The notes beneath the pieces are model-generated. The model was not told where the DNA came from, did not search any database, and saw nothing but the letters and a program-made list of their open reading frames with translations. A stretch of DNA of 64,000 bases from Myxococcales bacterium. Lineage in GTDB: Bacteria; Myxococcota_A; Polyangia; Polyangiales; Polyangiaceae. Where the stretch lies: contig JADJCA010000012.1 in the NCBI GenBank assembly GCA_016703425.1, positions 431,995 through 495,994 of the forward strand, written 5' to 3'. Shown here in pieces: positions 43,394 to 50,638 of the stretch. Made by a program: the position numbers and the translations under genes. Each line of letters starts with the position of its first letter. The first letter of the stretch is position 1.

Positions 43394-43987
43394 ATGCTCC
43401 CGCCCCTACGACTTACGTTCAAGCGCGCGACCCTCTTGGCGGGCCACTGGGCTCGGCAGCTCGCCTTGGTCGCGAAGCTGACTCCCGCCCGCGCCGATCT
43501 CATGCTCCTGCTTCGCGATCATCCGATGCTTCAGTCTGGCATCATTCGCGAGATGTGCGTCAGCGCTCCCGTGGTCAGTCGAATGCTGAAGGCTCTCGAA
43601 GGTCTTGGCTTGGTGCAACGGCGCCCGCACCCATCGGATCGTCGCTACCGCATCGTCGAGCTGACGCGCCTCGGGCACGAAGCGCTCGCCCCCCTGTTAG
43701 AAGACCTGCTTCCCGAAGGCGACGAGGCGGGAACCGTGCAGGACGCGGCGGAGTCGATCACCCTCACGTACCTTAAGGGTCCGCTGACGCAGCTCGCGAT
43801 CCAGACCGACATCCCGTGTGACCGAAACCTTCGCGAGACGCTGCCGACGTTCTTTGAACTTGTCCGCCGGAACCCCCTCTTCACATTCCTCGCGGGAAGC
43901 GTCCCTCCGGCGCCCGATCTGTCGCCCCCACCGACGCTAGCTCCCGATCCACCGGATCTGTGGAACGGTCGCGAGGTCGCCGCGTAG
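43394..43987 (+). CDS. MarR-family transcriptional regulator
   Basis: 197 residues from the ATG at 43394. Winged helix-turn-helix: LTPARADLMLLLRDHP, MLQSGIIREMCVSAPVVSRMLKAL, EGLGLVQRRPHPSDRRYRIVELTRLG, the last being the wing and following beta-strand typical of MarR. The C-terminal 70 residues (CDRNLRETLPTFFELV, then a Pro-rich tail) are longer than in most family members. Downstream of and in line with the flavoprotein/SDR/allA operon, which makes it the natural candidate regulator of that operon, possibly sensing an aromatic or phenolic ligand. Confidence 0.85.
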   Translation: MLPPLRLTFKRATLLAGHWARQLALVAKLTPARADLMLLLRDHPMLQSGIIREMCVSAPVVSRMLKALEGLGLVQRRPHPSDRRYRIVELTRLGHEALAPLLEDLLPEGDEAGTVQDAAESITLTYLKGPLTQLAIQTDIPCDRNLRETLPTFFELVRRNPLFTFLAGSVPPAPDLSPPPTLAPDPPDLWNGREVAA

Positions 43988-44046
43988 CACCTCGCGAGGT
44001 AGGGCCTGGCGCGTCCGCCCTCGCACTGCGCGTCCGCGCGTCTCGC

Positions 44047-44637
44047 CTAGACCGGCGCCTTCTCCGAAACCTTCCGATGGGCCAAGGCGACGCGGTTCCG
44101 CGTCGTCATGAGCTTCTGCTTCAGGCTATCGGCTTCGCGAACCACGTCCTGCCAGCCAGCCTGCGCCGCCTCCGCGATCATGCGCTCGGCTTCGGCGACC
44201 ACGTCGTTCATTTCTGTCTGCGCGTCGCCGAGGCGCTTCTTCAGCGTCGGTCCATCGGTCGACTCGTTGCCGCCTTCGACGAGGTCGGCAACGGGCTGCG
44301 TGGCCCGCTTCGCGCGTTCGGCCAGCGCCACGAAGCGCTGCATCACGACCGCGTGCTCCGCCATGCGACTCTCGATGCGGCGCGCCACGTCGAGCGTCTT
44401 CTCGGCAGCACCCTGCTGCCGGTTTCGGGCACCTTGCATCGCCGTCATGAGCATTTCGACGTCGTGGCCCAAGCGCTGCTCGCAGGCCGCCGCTTCCTCG
44501 AGGAGCTTGGTGGCGCGTGCAAGGCTCTTCTGCGAAGAGAGCGGCATGGCCGCTAGCTCCACGGCGAGCTCGTCGTAGCGGATGAGGTCGTGCTCAAAGG
44601 TTGCAGCTGCGGTCGCGAGTGGAGTTTTCGCCGTCAC
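44047..44637 (-). CDS. Helical/coiled-coil protein of unknown function
   Basis: 196 residues from the GTG at 44637; the frame is open to 44706, which would add 23 residues. The whole protein is alpha-helical and charged with heptad-like spacing (FEHDLIRYDELAVELA, LEEAAACEQRLGHDVEMLM, LKKRLGDAQTEMNDVVAEAE, VREADSLKQKLMTTRNRVA). No signal peptide, TM or enzymatic motif. Likely a cytoplasmic coiled-coil partner or structural protein. Convergent with MarR. Confidence 0.65.
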   Translation of the reverse strand: MTAKTPLATAAATFEHDLIRYDELAVELAAMPLSSQKSLARATKLLEEAAACEQRLGHDVEMLMTAMQGARNRQQGAAEKTLDVARRIESRMAEHAVVMQRFVALAERAKRATQPVADLVEGGNESTDGPTLKKRLGDAQTEMNDVVAEAERMIAEAAQAGWQDVVREADSLKQKLMTTRNRVALAHRKVSEKAPV

Positions 44638-44733
44638 CCTCGCAGGGTTGGCCTTTCGGCGGCTTTGCACAAGTGGAAAAGCCGCGAGTGGTCCCAGCAG
44701 CCCCAACGGCCTCGGTGGGTCGCTTCGCGGTCA

Positions 44734-45549
44734 TCAACGTTCGATGGCTCGGAGTCGCGCCCGCTCCCGTGCGAGGAGCCGCGGCAAGATCTCCTCGAGC
44801 GCAATGGGCACGATGGCGTTGTGAGCGTCGGCGCCGTAAACGGCGACTTTCTCCAACGTGAACGATGAAAAGGGAGGCGCCTCCTCTTCGAAGCCGTGTG
44901 CCAGCGCGAGAACGTCGCGGGGCCATTCAAGGTCTTGCCACGCAAAAAGCACCGGCCGGTTGGTGCGCGCCGCCGCGCGTCCGATCTCCTCGTCTTGGCA
45001 CGTGTCGATGGCAAGGATTGCTGCGGGGATCTCGTCGTCGCGAGTCATGGGCACGAAGAGCCCTGTCTCGCTGCTGCAGCCGGCGCCGCTATGGCCGACC
45101 AAGAACACGCGCGCGCGGTCAACGCGGTGGCCCGCGGCTTGCGCGGCGAGCGCCGTCGCTTCGACGAAGGTGGGGAGGTCGAAGTCCAGCCACAGCGTCC
45201 TTGCCGCGCCGCTGTCCTTAAGCTGACTCGGCGCAGCGACCAAGAACGGACCGACGGTCCGCGCCACACGCTCGAAGGTGGGGCGAAGGTCGGCGCGTCC
45301 GCCGCCGAACCACAGGTGCTTCTGCGGCACGAAGTTCAAGCCGTGCAAAAACACGACGAGCGGAAGTGGGTCTCGGTTGGCGTCGCCGGCCAAGTGGAGC
45401 CATGAGCTCTTGGCGCCCGTCGCCCCAAGCAACGCCTCGTCGGCGTAGGAGAAGGAAAAGGACCGCGCGGGCTCGGCGTGGGCGGCGCTCGCTGCAAGGG
45501 CCGCACATAGCGGCGCAAGCCGAGCGAGCACGCAGCGCGAGGGCGTCAC
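44734..45549 (-). CDS. Secreted alpha/beta-hydrolase
   Basis: 271 residues from the ATG at 45549. Signal peptide of about 25 residues ending ASAAHA. After the signal: PLVVFLHGLNF (oxyanion strand), RVFLVGHSGAGCSS with the nucleophile serine in GHSGA, AAILAIDTCQDEEIG and a final histidine in YGADAHNAIVPIAL. These give a complete Ser-Asp-His set. Family could be an esterase, feruloyl esterase-like or peptidase-like hydrolase of the periplasm; no closer call is justified. It lies 28 bases ahead of nothing related; the next gene upstream on this strand is an outer-membrane protein starting at 46137. Confidence 0.8.
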   Translation of the reverse strand: MTPSRCVLARLAPLCAALAASAAHAEPARSFSFSYADEALLGATGAKSSWLHLAGDANRDPLPLVVFLHGLNFVPQKHLWFGGGRADLRPTFERVARTVGPFLVAAPSQLKDSGAARTLWLDFDLPTFVEATALAAQAAGHRVDRARVFLVGHSGAGCSSETGLFVPMTRDDEIPAAILAIDTCQDEEIGRAAARTNRPVLFAWQDLEWPRDVLALAHGFEEEAPPFSSFTLEKVAVYGADAHNAIVPIALEEILPRLLARERARLRAIER

Positions 45550-45597
45550 GAAGTGAGGATAGCGCCCCCACGGCGCGTCATCGCGGCGGGCCGCGTC

Positions 45598-46137
45598 TCA
45601 AAGGAAGAAAGACACGCCCACCGTCAAGGCCGGGTACCCAAGACGCATCGTCAGCGCAATTCGTTCGTTGAAGTGGTACCGGCCACCCGCGCTGAAGGTT
45701 GGGACGACGTAGTCCCGGGAGCCGAAGGCCACCGCCACGCCCGGCTCGCCGAAGACCGACCAGTGCGTCGAAAGCCAGAAGTTCCACTGCATGACCACCG
45801 GGACGACGAAGGGAACCGAGCCCCGTGCTGGGAAGAAGGCGTCGGCGCCGACGCCCAACCCGATGCTGTTGTTGATGGTCGGCACGAAGCCGTTTTGGAC
45901 GAGGATGAATGTTCCACGGAATCCCGCACCGGCGGAGAAGTTACGAACGAACGGGCCGTAGCCCACGAGGCCGTGCGGCTCCGCGTCGAAGAAGTAGCGG
46001 GGATGGTCGCCGGGGTTCTTGATGAGGAGCTGCTCGTCGGCGTGGGCCGACGACGACGCGCACACGACGAACGCGGCCACGGCGCTGGCGAGCGTGAGGC
46101 GGGTGCAGGTGTGGGGCGTGGAAGTTCGCATGGGCAT
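45598..46137 (-). CDS. Outer-membrane barrel-like protein
   Basis: 179 residues from the ATG at 46137, preceded by CGGAG at a good distance; longer readings are rejected. Signal peptide ends SSSAHA. The mature part alternates beta-strands: YFFDAEPHGLVGYGPFVRNF, GAGFRGTFILVQNGFVP, NSIGLGVGADAFFPARG, VVMQWNFWLSTHWSVFGEPG, AVAFGSRDYVVPTFSAGG, YHFNERIALTMRLGYPAL, and it ends with VSFFL, a C-terminal Phe-Leu typical of barrel proteins. Probably a small porin-like or OmpW-like protein. Confidence 0.75.
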   Translation of the reverse strand: MPMRTSTPHTCTRLTLASAVAAFVVCASSSAHADEQLLIKNPGDHPRYFFDAEPHGLVGYGPFVRNFSAGAGFRGTFILVQNGFVPTINNSIGLGVGADAFFPARGSVPFVVPVVMQWNFWLSTHWSVFGEPGVAVAFGSRDYVVPTFSAGGRYHFNERIALTMRLGYPALTVGVSFFL

Positions 46138-46212
46138 TCGCGGTCTCCGAAAACACGATACAAGGTTGAGGGCCCGAGGGAAGCTCGGTGCCGCCTGGTC
46201 TTCCCGCTTGCC

Positions 46213-47325
46213 ATGCGTCGCCACGCGATGATCCGCTCCAACGTCGTCGCCTTCGTCATCGTCTTCGTTAGCGCCCTCGCGTCGCACGGCTTGGCTGACG
46301 AACGGCACGACGACGCACGTCGCGCCTTCGACGAGGGGGTCCGGCTATTCGAACTGGGTGACTTCGAGGGAGCGCGAGCTCTCTTTCTCCGGGCCGAAGC
46401 GGCGCGCCACTCGTCGGCGACACTGTTCAACTTGGCTCGCGCCGAGGAGAAGCTCCAAAACGTTCAGGCGGCGGTACTCGCCTACGAGGCGTACCTGGTC
46501 GAGGCGGGGGCCAGCACCGATCTGGGCCTCGCGGCTTCCGTCGCGGTGGCGGAGCTCAAGGCGCGCTCCGCGCGTCTTCGCGTCGAGTCGCGACCGCCCT
46601 CGGCGCACGTGGAGATCGATGGCCGCACCGACAAGGGGCTCACGCCAACCTTGATCTACGTGCGGCCCGGCGTTCACCGCGTGCGTGTGTGGGATGCCCG
46701 GCGGGAGCAGGTTCGTGTGGTCCACGCCGAGGCGCCGCAAGTCGAAACCCTCGTCGACGTCGACCTGATGCCAGCGGCCGCACCGGCCGAGTCCGATGCG
46801 TCGCGCGACGACGCTGCGCGGGCGCCTGGAGGCCTCGGCTTTGTGGGACTCTCCGGCGCCCTCGTGACGTACCACTTTGTTGGCGAGCCCAAGTCGCCAG
46901 CGGCGACCAACTTCGCCGATCACACCAACGTCACCGTCGGCGCCGCCGTCGACGGCGGCATCCGGTTTGCGACTCGACTCTTCGCGACCGCCGACGCCTT
47001 CGCCTCGGTTGGGACCTACGGCCACCCGAACTACGTCGTTGGAGGAAGTGCCGGCGTCGCGTATCGGGCCGACGCGGGCTTGTGGTTTCGCGCGGCCGCC
47101 ACCATCGCATCTGTCGATAGCAACAAGGACGGGCGCGTCCTCGGCACCGACGTGGTCCTCGGACCCTCCGTGGAGCTCTCTTACGAGCTCTCGCGCAACG
47201 CCGCCGGCGCGTGGCTCGTCGGTGCCGGCGCCAGCTACCTGCCTGCCGACGCCCGGCGCGACAACGACGCGGTGTTCTTTCCGGTCCGCCTCACCTATCG
47301 CCTCGGTCGGCTCGCCGCGCTCTAG
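46213..47325 (+). CDS. TPR/PEGA-domain protein with outer-membrane-barrel-like C-terminus
   Basis: 370 residues from the ATG at 46213 (ATG at 46228 also possible). Signal peptide ends ASHGLA. Residues about 35-110 are TPR-like (ARRAFDEGVRLFELGDFEGA, SATLFNLARAEEKL). A PEGA domain follows (LRVESRPPSAHVEIDGR, GLTPTLIYVRPGVHRVRVWD). The C-terminal 170 residues look like barrel strands (LGFVGLSGALVTYHFVG, VTVGAAVDGGIRFATRLFA, YVVGGSAGVAYRADAGLWF, GPSVELSYELSR, ending RLTYRLGRLAAL). TPR-PEGA proteins are widespread in myxobacteria; role probably envelope assembly. Confidence 0.8.
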   Translation: MRRHAMIRSNVVAFVIVFVSALASHGLADERHDDARRAFDEGVRLFELGDFEGARALFLRAEAARHSSATLFNLARAEEKLQNVQAAVLAYEAYLVEAGASTDLGLAASVAVAELKARSARLRVESRPPSAHVEIDGRTDKGLTPTLIYVRPGVHRVRVWDARREQVRVVHAEAPQVETLVDVDLMPAAAPAESDASRDDAARAPGGLGFVGLSGALVTYHFVGEPKSPAATNFADHTNVTVGAAVDGGIRFATRLFATADAFASVGTYGHPNYVVGGSAGVAYRADAGLWFRAAATIASVDSNKDGRVLGTDVVLGPSVELSYELSRNAAGAWLVGAGASYLPADARRDNDAVFFPVRLTYRLGRLAAL

Positions 47326-47364
47326 GTTGCCTGCGCGCAGCGAACTCGAAGGCGCGCCGCGCTC

Positions 47365-47823
47365 TCAGCCGCCGCGCTTGGCGACTTCGAGCGCACCCGG
47401 GATCTTGCGAATGGCCGCGGAGGCGGCCGCGCGGATGGCGCCGTCCTCCACGACGCGGGCGTGCGCCGGGTCGTTTTCGGCGCGGGAGCGCTGGTTGAGA
47501 ATGATCACGACGCTTCCATCCTTGGCGGAGCGGACCGTGGTCGACAGGATGCAGGTCGTGGAGATCTTCTCCTGCGTCCGCTCCGTGTCGAGGCCAACCA
47601 CGGAGACCGACACCACGTACGGCTTCATGCGGGTCGACTTGCGCCAGTCGATGGTGTCGAGCTCCTCTTCGAGGGTCGACCGGACAAGCGTCAGCTTGCC
47701 CTTGGCTTCCGGCGCCGTCGCGATGACCTCGCCGATGGAGACGAGCTTGGTCTTCGCGGCGAAGGCTGCTGAGCTGCTGAGAGCGAGCGCGGCGGCGGCG
47801 ACCAGCAGGGGGCGGAGCTTCAT
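47365..47823 (-). CDS. Small exported protein of unknown function
   Basis: 152 residues from the ATG at 47823. Signal peptide ends SSAAFA. The body shows a beta/alpha mixture (TLVRSTLEEELDTIDWRKS, KPYVVSVSVVGLDTE, EKISTTCILSTTVRSAKDGS) and an Ala-rich helix near the end (AIRAAASAAIRKIPGAL). Several homologues of this size occur as single exported proteins in myxobacteria; no function known. A 14-bp perfect palindrome lies just upstream of the start. Confidence 0.7.
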   Translation of the reverse strand: MKLRPLLVAAAALALSSSAAFAAKTKLVSIGEVIATAPEAKGKLTLVRSTLEEELDTIDWRKSTRMKPYVVSVSVVGLDTERTQEKISTTCILSTTVRSAKDGSVVIILNQRSRAENDPAHARVVEDGAIRAAASAAIRKIPGALEVAKRGG

Positions 47824-47830
47824 CGACAAC

Positions 47831-47844
47831 GACCATGCATGGTC
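47831..47844 (-). promoter_or_regulatory. 14-bp palindrome over the ribosome-site region
   Basis: GACCATGCATGGTC is a perfect palindrome ending 8 bases upstream of the start codon at 47823, with an AT-richer patch (GTATTTAA) further upstream. It could be an operator or an RNA hairpin that hides the ribosome site. Confidence 0.35.
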
Positions 47845-48009
47845 TCATCGAGGAACAACAGTATTTAACCCGAACAAGTCCGTCTCATCCGGGCTCGGCG
47901 GAACTCTGAATCCATGGCGGGCCGTGTTGCGTGTGGGATACGCCGTCGGCGGCAAAATCCTCCGCAAAATAAGCCACGGAAAATCGTTTGAGAGCCAACG
48001 GTCGGTGTC

Positions 48010-48348
48010 TCAGGTCGCGTCCTCGAGGCGCCGGCTCACGTCGCCGATCACGGGGTAGTCGTACTCGTAGCCCTGGTAGATCTTGACCGCCGCGATGAGG
48101 TGCCAGACGAGGAAGAGCGGAATGGCGGCGCCGCAGGTGAGGACCGAGATCCCGGTCCCCGCGAGCGACCAGAGCAGCGCTTGCCGCGCCTGGTGCTCGA
48201 CCCACCGCGACTCGCCGCGCTTCAGCAGATAGACGGCTAACGGCGCGAGAAACCAAGCGAATAGCGTCCCGCCGTGGGCCATGACGGCGGCGAGGCGTTC
48301 GCGCTCGGTGGGGGTCGTGACGAGGCTTCCGGGGAACGTCGCATTCAT
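48010..48348 (-). CDS. DUF4870-type small membrane protein
   Basis: 112 residues from the ATG at 48348 (a longer frame to 48390 is possible). Three TM-like segments: GGTLFAWFLAPLAVYLLK, QALLWSLAGTGISVLTCGAA, IPLFLVWHLIAAVKIYQGY. The SRWVEHQARQALLW and YEYDYPVIGD stretches are typical of the DUF4870 family, whose members are uncharacterised inner-membrane proteins. Confidence 0.8.
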   Translation of the reverse strand: MNATFPGSLVTTPTERERLAAVMAHGGTLFAWFLAPLAVYLLKRGESRWVEHQARQALLWSLAGTGISVLTCGAAIPLFLVWHLIAAVKIYQGYEYDYPVIGDVSRRLEDAT

Positions 48349-48393
48349 GAGGGTCTGTTCGCCCGAGGGCCGCCGAAAATTTCCGACCACGCG

Positions 48394-48421
48394 CTTTTCT
48401 GGGCCTGCTTTTCTGGGCCTG
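48394..48421. repeat. 14-bp tandem duplication
   Basis: Two perfect copies of CTTTTCTGGGCCTG lie in the gap between the DUF4870 and PAP2-like genes, followed by two spaced copies of GCCCGGGG. Probably a neutral duplication. Confidence 0.7.
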
Positions 48422-48450
48422 CCCGGGGCACAAGCCCGGGGCGACCGGCG

Positions 48451-49050
48451 CTACAGGCTTCGAGCCCACGCCAGCCCTACGCTGGCGACAGCCCCGAGCG
48501 CGGCGCCGACGAACACTTCGGCGGGAGTGTGCCGGCGTAGGGCGATGCGGGACCAAGCCACAGCGGCGGCGGCGGCGAGCAAGAGCCCGAAGGCCCAAGG
48601 CTCGCCCACGCCGACGGTTCCGGCGGCAACGACGGCGAAGGCCGTGTGCAGCGAGGCCTTGATGACCCGGTTGACGAGGCTGCCCACGGCAAACAACGCG
48701 AATGCGCAGGCCGTTCCCACCACCGCGCTCCGCGGCGCCCCGGTGAAGTGGAGCGCGGCGGCCGCGCATGCCGTGGCAGCCATCGAGACGCGGTAGAACC
48801 CTCCGCGCTCTTCGCGCTTCGAGACGTCGACATGCGAGAGCGTGCCTCGCCTCACGCCGTGCACCAGGTACGCGGCCACGGCCAGCATCGCTACGACGAC
48901 GGTGCCGAGAATCGCCGCCGCTTGCGCGACGCTCACGCGTCCCCGCATCGCAAGGGTCATCGCCACGGGCACGAGCACCATCGGGTGACCTACGATGGAT
49001 ACACTCCGCGCGAGCCGCGAGGCCTTGGCCGAGTGGTCCGACGCATCCAT
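48451..49050 (-). CDS. PAP2-like membrane phosphatase, degenerate active site
   Basis: 199 residues from the ATG at 49050; a longer frame to 49146 is out of reach of the divergent gene. Six hydrophobic segments (VGHPMVLVPVAMTLAM, AILGTVVVAMLAVAAYLVHG, MAATACAAAALHF, VVGTACAFALFAVGSLVN, AFGLLLAAAAAVAWSRIAL, VFVGAALGAVASVGLAW). SLHTAFAV and SRIALRRHTPAEVFVGAALG match the C-terminal PAP2 motifs (SGHxxxx and SRxxxxxHxxxD) except that Asp is replaced by Glu and Gly by Leu. Related PAP2 enzymes recycle lipid carriers. Confidence 0.7.
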   Translation of the reverse strand: MDASDHSAKASRLARSVSIVGHPMVLVPVAMTLAMRGRVSVAQAAAILGTVVVAMLAVAAYLVHGVRRGTLSHVDVSKREERGGFYRVSMAATACAAAALHFTGAPRSAVVGTACAFALFAVGSLVNRVIKASLHTAFAVVAAGTVGVGEPWAFGLLLAAAAAVAWSRIALRRHTPAEVFVGAALGAVASVGLAWARSL

Positions 49051-49102
49051 GAACGGCGAGCGTAGCGCGTTCACCGGCCCCAGACTCGCGTAGGCTTCGC
49101 CC

Positions 49103-49684
49103 ATGGCAAAGCTCAAGAAGTCGAACGGTCCCTTCGAGCGGCTCACGGACTTGCTCCGGGAATCGCCTCCCGTGCCCGTCGACCAACCCTTCGACGCAGC
49201 TGCGCTCGAGCCGCTCTACGCCTTGGCTCGCGCGCACGATCGTCGCGTCGTGGCCTTCCTAGAGACGCTTGCGACCTTGAACACGAGCTTTCACCTCTAC
49301 GACATCGAGATGTTTCCCGCGCAGCTCCTCCGCGGAAAGCGGGGCGAAGCCTGGAACGCCGGCGCGAGCGTCGTCACCGAGGACGACGTGTGCCTCGCCA
49401 AGAACGGCGCCGGCGACATCTACGTATGGCACGCGCCGTCGGGCAAAGTGCGCTTCCTGCAACACGACAAGGGCTGGGCCGTCGACGGGACGTTCCGCAA
49501 CGTCGACGAGTTCGTCGAACACGCGATGTCGCAGGTCGTTGAGCTGCTCGAAGAGGACTCGCTCGACGACGCCGACGACGCGATGATCGCGGGGCTTCGC
49601 TTCGCGCTCTCCGTTGCCGGCGACGAGTCCCTCGACGACGACGCGCGGGCAAAGCTCGTGGACCTTCGTGTCATGAAGGCGTAG
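49103..49684 (+). CDS. SMI1/KNR4-like cytoplasmic protein
   Basis: 193 residues from the ATG at 49103. No signal or TM. DDVCLAKNGAGDIYVWHAPS and VRFLQHDKGWAVDGTFRNVDEFVEHA resemble the core of SMI1/KNR4 (SUKH) domains, which include toxin-immunity proteins; the family assignment is tentative. An acidic helical tail (ELLEEDSLDDADDAM) follows. No toxin gene is adjacent. Divergent from the PAP2-like gene, with the two starts 52 bases apart. Confidence 0.55.
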   Translation: MAKLKKSNGPFERLTDLLRESPPVPVDQPFDAAALEPLYALARAHDRRVVAFLETLATLNTSFHLYDIEMFPAQLLRGKRGEAWNAGASVVTEDDVCLAKNGAGDIYVWHAPSGKVRFLQHDKGWAVDGTFRNVDEFVEHAMSQVVELLEEDSLDDADDAMIAGLRFALSVAGDESLDDDARAKLVDLRVMKA

Positions 49685-49760
49685 CGAAGCGGGCGCGGCG
49701 TAACCTTGGCGAAGCCGACTTCGCCGGCCGTGGGGGCGAAATTCGCTCTAGCCTTGGGCG

Positions 49761-50429
49761 ATGACGACGCGCGTCTACCTGGTCCGGCACGGCGCCACAC
49801 CGCTCGCAGCCGAGGACCGCTTCGCCGGCTCGACGGACGTCGAACTCTCGGACGAGGGACACCGGCAGGCCGAGCGCCTTGCGGAGCGCCTCGCCAGCGA
49901 GCCCGTCGCCGCGATCTACGCGAGCCCGATGAAGCGCACCGTGGCGACGGCGGCTCACGTCGCGAAGCCGCACGGCATCGAGGCCATGACCGACGGCGAT
50001 CTGCGAGAGATCGATCACGGTCGCTGGGAGGGGCTCACCCGGGCTGAGGTCGAGGAGCGATTCCCGGACGAATACGCCGCCTGGGATCGCGATCCCTTCA
50101 CCTTCGCGCCCGACGGCGGCGAGCCGGGGGTGCACGTGATGGCGCGAGCGCTTCCCGCTGTGCGCCGCATCGTGGCAGCGAACGTCGGCAAGGCCATCGT
50201 CATCGTGTCGCACAAGGCGACCATTCGCCTGGTCCTCTGCGCGCTCCTTGGCATCGACGCGCGTGGCTATCGCGATCGCCTCGACCAACACCCCGCCTGT
50301 TTGAACGCGCTCGACTTCAAGGATCCCGTTCGCGTGCGCCTCGTTACGTTCAACGATTGCTCGCACTACACGAGAGCCCCCATGGCGACGGGCGCCAGCC
50401 TGTCGAAGTGGTGGAGCGAGCCTCGCTGA
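49761..50429 (+). CDS. Histidine phosphatase (phosphoglycerate-mutase-like)
   Basis: 222 residues from the ATG at 49761. VYLVRHGATPLAAEDRFAG puts the catalytic His10 in RHG, followed by ASPMKRTVATA, the acidic LREIDHGRWEGLT and the second histidine VIVSHKATIRL. This is the complete active site of the branch-1 histidine phosphatase superfamily, which includes alpha-ribazole phosphatase (CobC) and broad-specificity phosphatases. Without cobalamin genes nearby the substrate cannot be fixed. Confidence 0.93.
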   Translation: MTTRVYLVRHGATPLAAEDRFAGSTDVELSDEGHRQAERLAERLASEPVAAIYASPMKRTVATAAHVAKPHGIEAMTDGDLREIDHGRWEGLTRAEVEERFPDEYAAWDRDPFTFAPDGGEPGVHVMARALPAVRRIVAANVGKAIVIVSHKATIRLVLCALLGIDARGYRDRLDQHPACLNALDFKDPVRVRLVTFNDCSHYTRAPMATGASLSKWWSEPR

Positions 50430-50638
50430 CGCACGCGCCGCCCTCGTTGAACCAGCGACCACGGAACGAAGGGGTCCGATCGGTACCCTGCCGCTGTGCC
50501 ACGGTGAGACACGGGGCGACGAGCTTCGCCGCGAATGCGGACGCGCCGAGGAGCCATGCGCGCTCCCGCCCCGCGCTTTTCATGGGTCGAAAGTCGGCAT
50601 GACGTGTGCACTCGGCGGGGCCTTCGAGAGGTCGTCCC

